Made by a program: the position numbers and the translations under genes. A DNA stretch of 64,000 bases from VRUE01 sp963715625. GTDB taxonomy: Bacteria > Actinomycetota > Thermoleophilia > Solirubrobacterales > 70-9. The notes beneath the pieces were generated by a model. That model was given only the letters and a program-made list of their open reading frames with translations, was not told the DNA's origin and searched no databases. The stretch lies in contig OY970260.1 of the NCBI GenBank assembly GCA_963715625.1, forward strand, positions 2,232,001 through 2,296,000, given 5' to 3'. This document shows, piece by piece, positions 60,809 through 64,000 of the stretch. Numbering within the stretch: position 1 is the stretch's first letter; every line of letters begins with the position of its first letter.

Positions 60809-61200
60809 AGCTCGTCGTCAACGTCGACGGCGGGGCACGCGGCAACCCCGGGCCGGCCGCGATCGCCGCGGTCGTCCAGGACGCCGGGGGCGGCGTGCTC
60901 GAGGAGCGCGGCGAGCGAATCGGCCGGGCCACGAACAACGTCGCCGAGTACAGGGCGCTGCTGCTGGGGATCGAGCGGGCGGCGGCGCTGGGAGCGAAGG
61001 AGCTGGAGCTTGTCGGCGACTCCGAGCTCGTCGTCATGCAGGTCAAGGGCGAGTACAAGGTCAAGGACGCGACGATGCGGGAGCTGCACGCCCAGGTGAA
61101 GGAGGCGCTGCGAGGTTTCGAGAGCTGGTCGATCCGCCACGTGCGCCGGGAGCGCAACGCCGAGGCCGACCGCCTCGTCAACGAGGCACTCGATGGCTGA
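60805..61200 (+). CDS. Ribonuclease HI-family protein
   Basis: 131 aa from GTG 60805. VKLVVNVDGGARGNPGPAAIAAVVQDAGG (first Asp), TNNVAEYRALLLGIERAAALGAKELELVGDSELVVMQVKGEYKVKD (Glu and Asp) and HVRRERNAEADRLVNEAL (last Asp) give the full DEDD set. Cleaves RNA in RNA-DNA hybrids. rnhB is also present, so both RNase H types are encoded here. Confidence 0.93.
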   Translation: MKLVVNVDGGARGNPGPAAIAAVVQDAGGGVLEERGERIGRATNNVAEYRALLLGIERAAALGAKELELVGDSELVVMQVKGEYKVKDATMRELHAQVKEALRGFESWSIRHVRRERNAEADRLVNEALDG

Positions 61201-61435
61201 CGCCGAGCGGCCCATAGATCCCGGCGCCGACATCGGCCACGTCCACCTCAAAGTGGCCGATCTCGACCGCTCACTCGACTTCTACTGCGATGTGCTCGGC
61301 TTCGAGCTGCAGCAACGCCTCGGCGATGAGGCGGCCTTCGTCTCCGCGGGCGGCTACCACCACGACCACATTGGCCTCAACACCGGCCGCTTCGCCCTCT
61401 ATAGAGCCAGATTCGCCCCGAAGACGGCGCTCTGA
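61193..61435 (+). pseudogene. VOC/glyoxalase-like protein, truncated
   Basis: 80 aa. The first ~62 residues (IGHVHLKVADLDRSLDFYCDVLGFELQQRLGDEAAFVSAGGYHHDHIGLNT) are a standard VOC N-terminal half with metal-binding His; normal proteins are 130-165 aa. Homology stops at HIGLNT (~61380) and an unrelated tail GRFALYRARFAPKTAL follows. The break marks the left edge of a rearranged region. Confidence 0.8.
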
Positions 61436-61780
61436 CGGTGGTCGGATTTGCCGGTCGATTAGGCACGATCCGGCGGCATTTGGGCACAGATCGGGCGCTT
61501 GTGCCCAAAGGGGTGATGGTCCGGCCGGGCCGGATCTGCGGTGGCCACAGTCAAACCCTCTTGACCCCGATTGTGGGCACATATCCGATCCGCAGCGTGG
61601 AGCGGAAAGGGCGGTGAGGGGGCGCCTCAAGCCGACGCGCGCTGACACCAAAACGCGCGCACGAGCCGCTGGCCATCTGAGCCGCCGGGGGCTTGTCACG
61701 TCCGCCAGATGTGGGTATCCTTCCCTCTATCCCCCCAGTCGCTTCGGCGGCTGGGTGCGAGGCCCGCTTCGGCGGGCCTC
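61436..61780. other. Unassigned junction DNA with a hairpin
   Basis: No convincing gene. Contains repeats of TTTGGGCACA-like sequence (61479-61513) and, at 61759-61780, the hairpin GAGGCCCGC-TTCG-GCGGGCCTC, a possible terminator for minus-strand transcripts. Confidence 0.4.
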
Positions 61781-61964
61781 AGCGATTTAAGGGACCTACC
61801 AGCCCTTCGGCTTGCGAATCTCGCCGCCGCCGCCGCCGGATGCGTCGTGGAGGACAGGCGCGAACTGGCTTGCTTCGATCGGCCCACGCCGCAGTTGCTT
61901 GAGGAACGTCGGGTGCAGGTCAAGGCTGCGCCTCTCTGGCGGGTGTGGGTTGAGGACGCAGGTA

Positions 61965-62319
61965 GGAGGCAAGGTTCACGTCCGAGCCCTTCTCCTCGGT
62001 CTTGAGCACCCGGATGGTCTTCTGCCCGACCCGCCGCGGGTTCGCGAGGGGCATCTGCGTGGGCCGAGTGCGGAACTGCCCGTAGTGGATCGAAAGGCTG
62101 GGGATCGTCGCCAGCGCCCGGAGGTGCCTGCTGCCGCTGGTGCTGCTGGAAGTGGGGCGGGCGGCGATCGACGCGGGCGGTGAAGTAGCGGATGCGATGA
62201 ATCTCGTTGCGCGGGAAGACGCGCCCGAACAGCGCGGCCAGGTCGAGCCACTTGTAGGGCGTGCCCTTCAACGCTCCGTAGTAGAGGTTGAAGGCGTCAA
62301 CGTAGAAGTTCGTCTTCAC
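61965..62319 (-). pseudogene. NYN-domain (PIN-like RNase) gene, broken
   Basis: GTG 62319 begins VKTNFYVDAFNLYYGALKGTPYKWLDLAALFGRVFPRNEIHRIRYFTARVDRRP, the N-terminal half of an NYN nuclease (Asp in VDAFNLYYG). After QQHQRQQ (~62130) the frame is lost; another frame carries on with HLRALATIPSLSIHYGQFRTRPTQMPLANP..KTIRVLKTEEKGSDVNLASYL and then stops matching at ~61965, before the last acidic residues. At least one frameshift plus a truncation. Confidence 0.75.
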
Positions 62320-62384
62320 AGTCAGGCGATTATCGAGATCACGGCGGCGGCTTCCCTGAGCCTGCATGTACGTAGGCTCGACAG

Positions 62385-62598
62385 GCAGGCAGACACCGCG
62401 CAACGGTTCACGTTCCGGGCCTACCAGCGCGCGGCCAAGCGCCGCGAGAAGCTGTCGAGCCGCTATCTTGAAGCCTTCGATGCGGCTCGCGATTGGGCAC
62501 AAATGGGCACAAAAGGCGGTTCGGCGGTCGATCAGCTCGATGTTGCCGCTCTCGCCGGAAGCCCGGAAAGCCCTCTAGCAAGCCAAAATCGGACATAA
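62385..62598 (+). pseudogene. Tail of a phage-type integrase
   Basis: The last ~70 codons of a + strand frame (QRFTFRAYQRAAKRREKLSSRYLEAFDAARDWAQMGTKGGS) look like the C-terminus of actinobacterial tyrosine integrases (the KRRxKLS..AFDxAxxWAxMGT pattern). The rest of the gene is missing, replaced by the NYN fragment. The TAA at 62596-62598 is 1 nt before the tRNA-Gly gene. Confidence 0.5.
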
Positions 62599-62599
62599 T

Positions 62600-62673
62600 G
62601 CGGCTGTAGCTCAGCTGGCTAGAGCGTCTGCTTGCCATGCAGAAGGTCGTCGGTTCGAATCCGATCAGCCGCT
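62600..62673 (+). tRNA. tRNA-Gly (GCC)
   Basis: Full cloverleaf: acceptor GCGGCTG (62600-62606) with CAGCCGC (62666-62672), D arm GCTC..GAGC, anticodon stem TCTGC/GCAGA with loop TTGCCAT (anticodon GCC), T arm GTCGG-TTCGAAT-CCGAT, discriminator T. CCA is not encoded. A frequent integration site for mobile elements. Confidence 0.95.
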
Positions 62674-63002
62674 TCGCTTCAAATCCCCTGCACTTGGGCC
62701 ACTCGGCCCTCGCGGGGGACACTGGAACCTTCCCCTCGCATCGCCTCCATTTCGGGAACTAGTTCCCGAAATGGCCCAGATGCGCGGCGATTAGCGTCGA
62801 TTGCCGTCGATCTCGCCTCGCTTTCGCACCGCGGCCGAGCTAGCTTCTCGTTCGCCAAGACATAAGTGCCCCGGCGGCGCTGAAGACGCCCCGGGGCCGG
62901 CACCGAAGCCGGAACTTCGATGCAATCGAAACGCTACTCGCCGAAGTCGTTCGACGGCGGGATCGCGGCGGCCTTCGGTGCCCGACCGAGAGGAGGGGCG
63001 CC
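62674..63002. other. Intergenic DNA with a 28-bp perfect palindrome
   Basis: Nothing coding that I can support. At 62747-62774 CCATTTCGGGAACT is followed by its exact reverse complement (28 bp, zero loop). It is a candidate operator or recombination/nicking site of the element to the right. A ribosome binding site GAGAGGAGG (62989-62997) serves the gene at 63003. Confidence 0.6.
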
Positions 63003-63401
63003 GTGCCCGAGACCACGATCACGATCGACCGCCGCCAGCGCGAGGGGCTCTATGAACTGATCCGAAACCACCTCGGCTCCGTCGGCGACCTATGGCACGC
63101 CCTGGAGCAAGAGAGGGACTTCGCCAAGGCCGCACAGCTCGGCCTCGAGTTCAGGGAAGACTTCGAACTGCTGGAGGACATCGGCTGGGGCGAGGACGAG
63201 GGCCGCGAGAGCTTCAAGCTGACGATGCCCGCCCACGACCTGATGGAAGTGCTGCGGCGCCTTCATGCCGAAGCCGCGACGGTCCTCGCCGAGGCCGAGG
63301 GTGAGGAGGACGCCGATACCAACGAGCGCTTCCGACGCGGCGCCGGGGCCTGCCAGCGGGTCCTCGCCGATCTCGACCCGGGAGCAGGCGAGCGAGCATG
63401 A
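63003..63401 (+). CDS. Hypothetical protein of an integrative element (paralogue 1)
   Basis: 132 aa from GTG 63003, preceded by a good ribosome binding site. TITIDRRQREGLYELIRNHLGSVGDLWHALEQERDFAKAAQLGLEFREDFELLEDIGWGEDEGRESFKLTMPAHDLMEVLRRLHAEA: acidic, helical. Similar in plan to the next gene (TITIDxxQRExL..., a central DIGW/EVGL block, E-rich helix and a C-terminal C..VLxDLxP). No function known to me; such pairs occur near integrases in actinobacterial islands. Confidence 0.65.
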   Translation: MPETTITIDRRQREGLYELIRNHLGSVGDLWHALEQERDFAKAAQLGLEFREDFELLEDIGWGEDEGRESFKLTMPAHDLMEVLRRLHAEAATVLAEAEGEEDADTNERFRRGAGACQRVLADLDPGAGERA

Positions 63402-63829
63402 GCGTCGCCACGCTCACGATCGACGCCGACCAGCGCGAAGCGCTGCACGGGCTGCTGCTTCGACGGTTGACCCTTCTTCCCGAGTTCGAGCAAGGTTTCG
63501 CCGAGAGGGACGGTTTCACCGTTACGGACCTCTATCTGGCCCTCGGTGACGAGTTGCACCTGTTCGACGAAGTCGGGCTCGGATTCCTGGTCGAGCGCAG
63601 CGCCGTCGATCTAGAGATGCCGCGGGAGAAGCTCGTCGCGGTGCTCATGCGCCTGCGCCGAGACGCGCGACGCGCCCCCTGTGAAGCGCGGCACGAGCGC
63701 GAGCCGCAGGAAACCGGCGAGGAGCGCTGGGAGCGCTTCCGGCGCGCCGTCCTCGTCTGCGAGGAGCTGCTGGCCCGACTTGAACCAGAGCCGAAAGCGA
63801 CCCAAGCACGAGGAGAAGAAGCAGCATGA
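63398..63829 (+). CDS. Hypothetical protein of an integrative element (paralogue 2)
   Basis: 143 aa, ATG overlapping the previous stop by 4 nt. TLTIDADQREALHGLLLRRLTLLPEFEQGFAERDGFTVTDLYLALGDELHLFDEVGLGF..DLEMPREKLVAVLMRLRRDARRA..ERFRRAVLVCEELLARLEPEP. A diverged paralogue of the preceding protein, suggesting that the two may form a heteromer. Coupled to the next gene by a 4-nt overlap. Confidence 0.65.
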   Translation: MSVATLTIDADQREALHGLLLRRLTLLPEFEQGFAERDGFTVTDLYLALGDELHLFDEVGLGFLVERSAVDLEMPREKLVAVLMRLRRDARRAPCEARHEREPQETGEERWERFRRAVLVCEELLARLEPEPKATQARGEEAA

Positions 63830-64000
63830 AAGAAAAGCAGTCAGCCAAGAAAACGAACGGCGCCAGCAAGCCGTCCGGCAAACCGGCCAAGGCGAAATCG
63901 AAAGACGGGCGCCTCGGGCCGGGCCAGCTCGACAAGCTCGTCCTCGCCTACATGCGCGAGCACAAAGGTGAGGCCCCGCACACCGCCAGCGCGATCGGCA
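63826..64000 (+). CDS. Putative winged-helix DNA-binding protein (3' partial)
   Basis: 58 codons to the window edge. A Lys-rich N-terminus (MKEKQSAKKTNGASKPSGKPAKAKSKDGR) precedes LGPGQLDKLVLAYMREHKGEAPHTASAIG, which looks like the first helices of a winged-helix domain (helix + PHTASAIG turn). Third gene of a coupled set; probably a regulator or replication-associated protein of the element. Confidence 0.5.
   Translation, partial: MKEKQSAKKTNGASKPSGKPAKAKSKDGRLGPGQLDKLVLAYMREHKGEAPHTASAIG

Noticed and set aside
62140..62384. Complete + strand gene ending at 62598
   Set aside because: Its first half is antisense to the NYN fragment; only the last ~70 codons resemble an integrase tail.

Overview
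The window is a 64 kb piece of a high-GC bacterial chromosome with strong GC/GAG/AAG codon bias. It is packed with overlapping housekeeping genes, nearly all on the + strand. The gene orders rib genes, fakA-recG-rsmD-coaD, rpmF-plsX-acpP-rnc-smc-ftsY-ffh, rpsP-khpA-trmD-rplS-lepB-rnhB and comM-dprA...xerC-whiG are actinobacterial. A SepIVA-type coiled-coil gene, a wax-ester-synthase/DGAT gene and a large secreted NHL/FnIII-like repeat protein point (by inference, not proof) to a deep-branching actinobacterium such as the Thermoleophilia/Solirubrobacterales.

Layout. 1-3275: cmk (5' cut), der, metK. 3276-5760: accessory patch of lower GC with an EVE-domain/PD-(D/E)xK protein (putative modification-dependent restriction enzyme) and a coupled small gene, then a PH-domain membrane protein. 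5873-12486: priA, def-fmt-rsmB, a zinc ribbon and rpe. 12774-16977 (minus strand): a frameshifted K+/H+ antiporter, a polysaccharide flippase and a family 2 glycosyltransferase. 17231-20844: ribD-ribE-ribBA-ribH. 20841-24483: a VapBC-type toxin-antitoxin pair, rpmB and a frameshifted MMPL transporter. 24562-38882: fakA-recG-rsmD-coaD-SepIVA, an inverted yceD, a methyltransferase, rpmF-plsX-acpP-rnc-smc, a wax ester synthase and ftsY. 38966-42280: the repeat protein. 42322-50343: ffh-rpsP-khpA-trmD-rplS-lepB-rnhB-yraN-comM-dprA. 50343-61200: thiD, ilvD, a fused cyclo-ligase/hydrolase, an L,D-transpeptidase, xerC, whiG-type sigma factor, EF-G2 and an RNase H. 61193-64000: a decayed mosaic (truncated VOC gene, broken NYN gene, integrase tail) against tRNA-Gly(GCC), followed by genes typical of an integrative element.

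The most unusual content is a set of nested palindromic elements. I find at least five sequence families (A-E, 2-4 copies each). Each family has a conserved core enclosed by long arms, and in most copies the arm sequence differs completely from copy to copy while remaining perfectly or almost perfectly self-complementary. Families A, B and C sit directly behind stop codons, always in the same orientation relative to the gene they follow. Family D (rsmB, ribD) and one E copy (recG) lie inside housekeeping genes and are read through in frame, inserting about 16-30 extra residues into loops, as Rickettsia palindromic elements do. Additional one-off hairpins (601-726, 10693-10736, 30101-30177, 58043-58234, 62747-62774) have the same look.

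Caveat: four 1-nt frameshifts (two in the antiporter, one in MMPL, one in the normally essential trmD) suggest that this may be a draft or metagenome-derived sequence with residual errors, so broken genes should be read with care.
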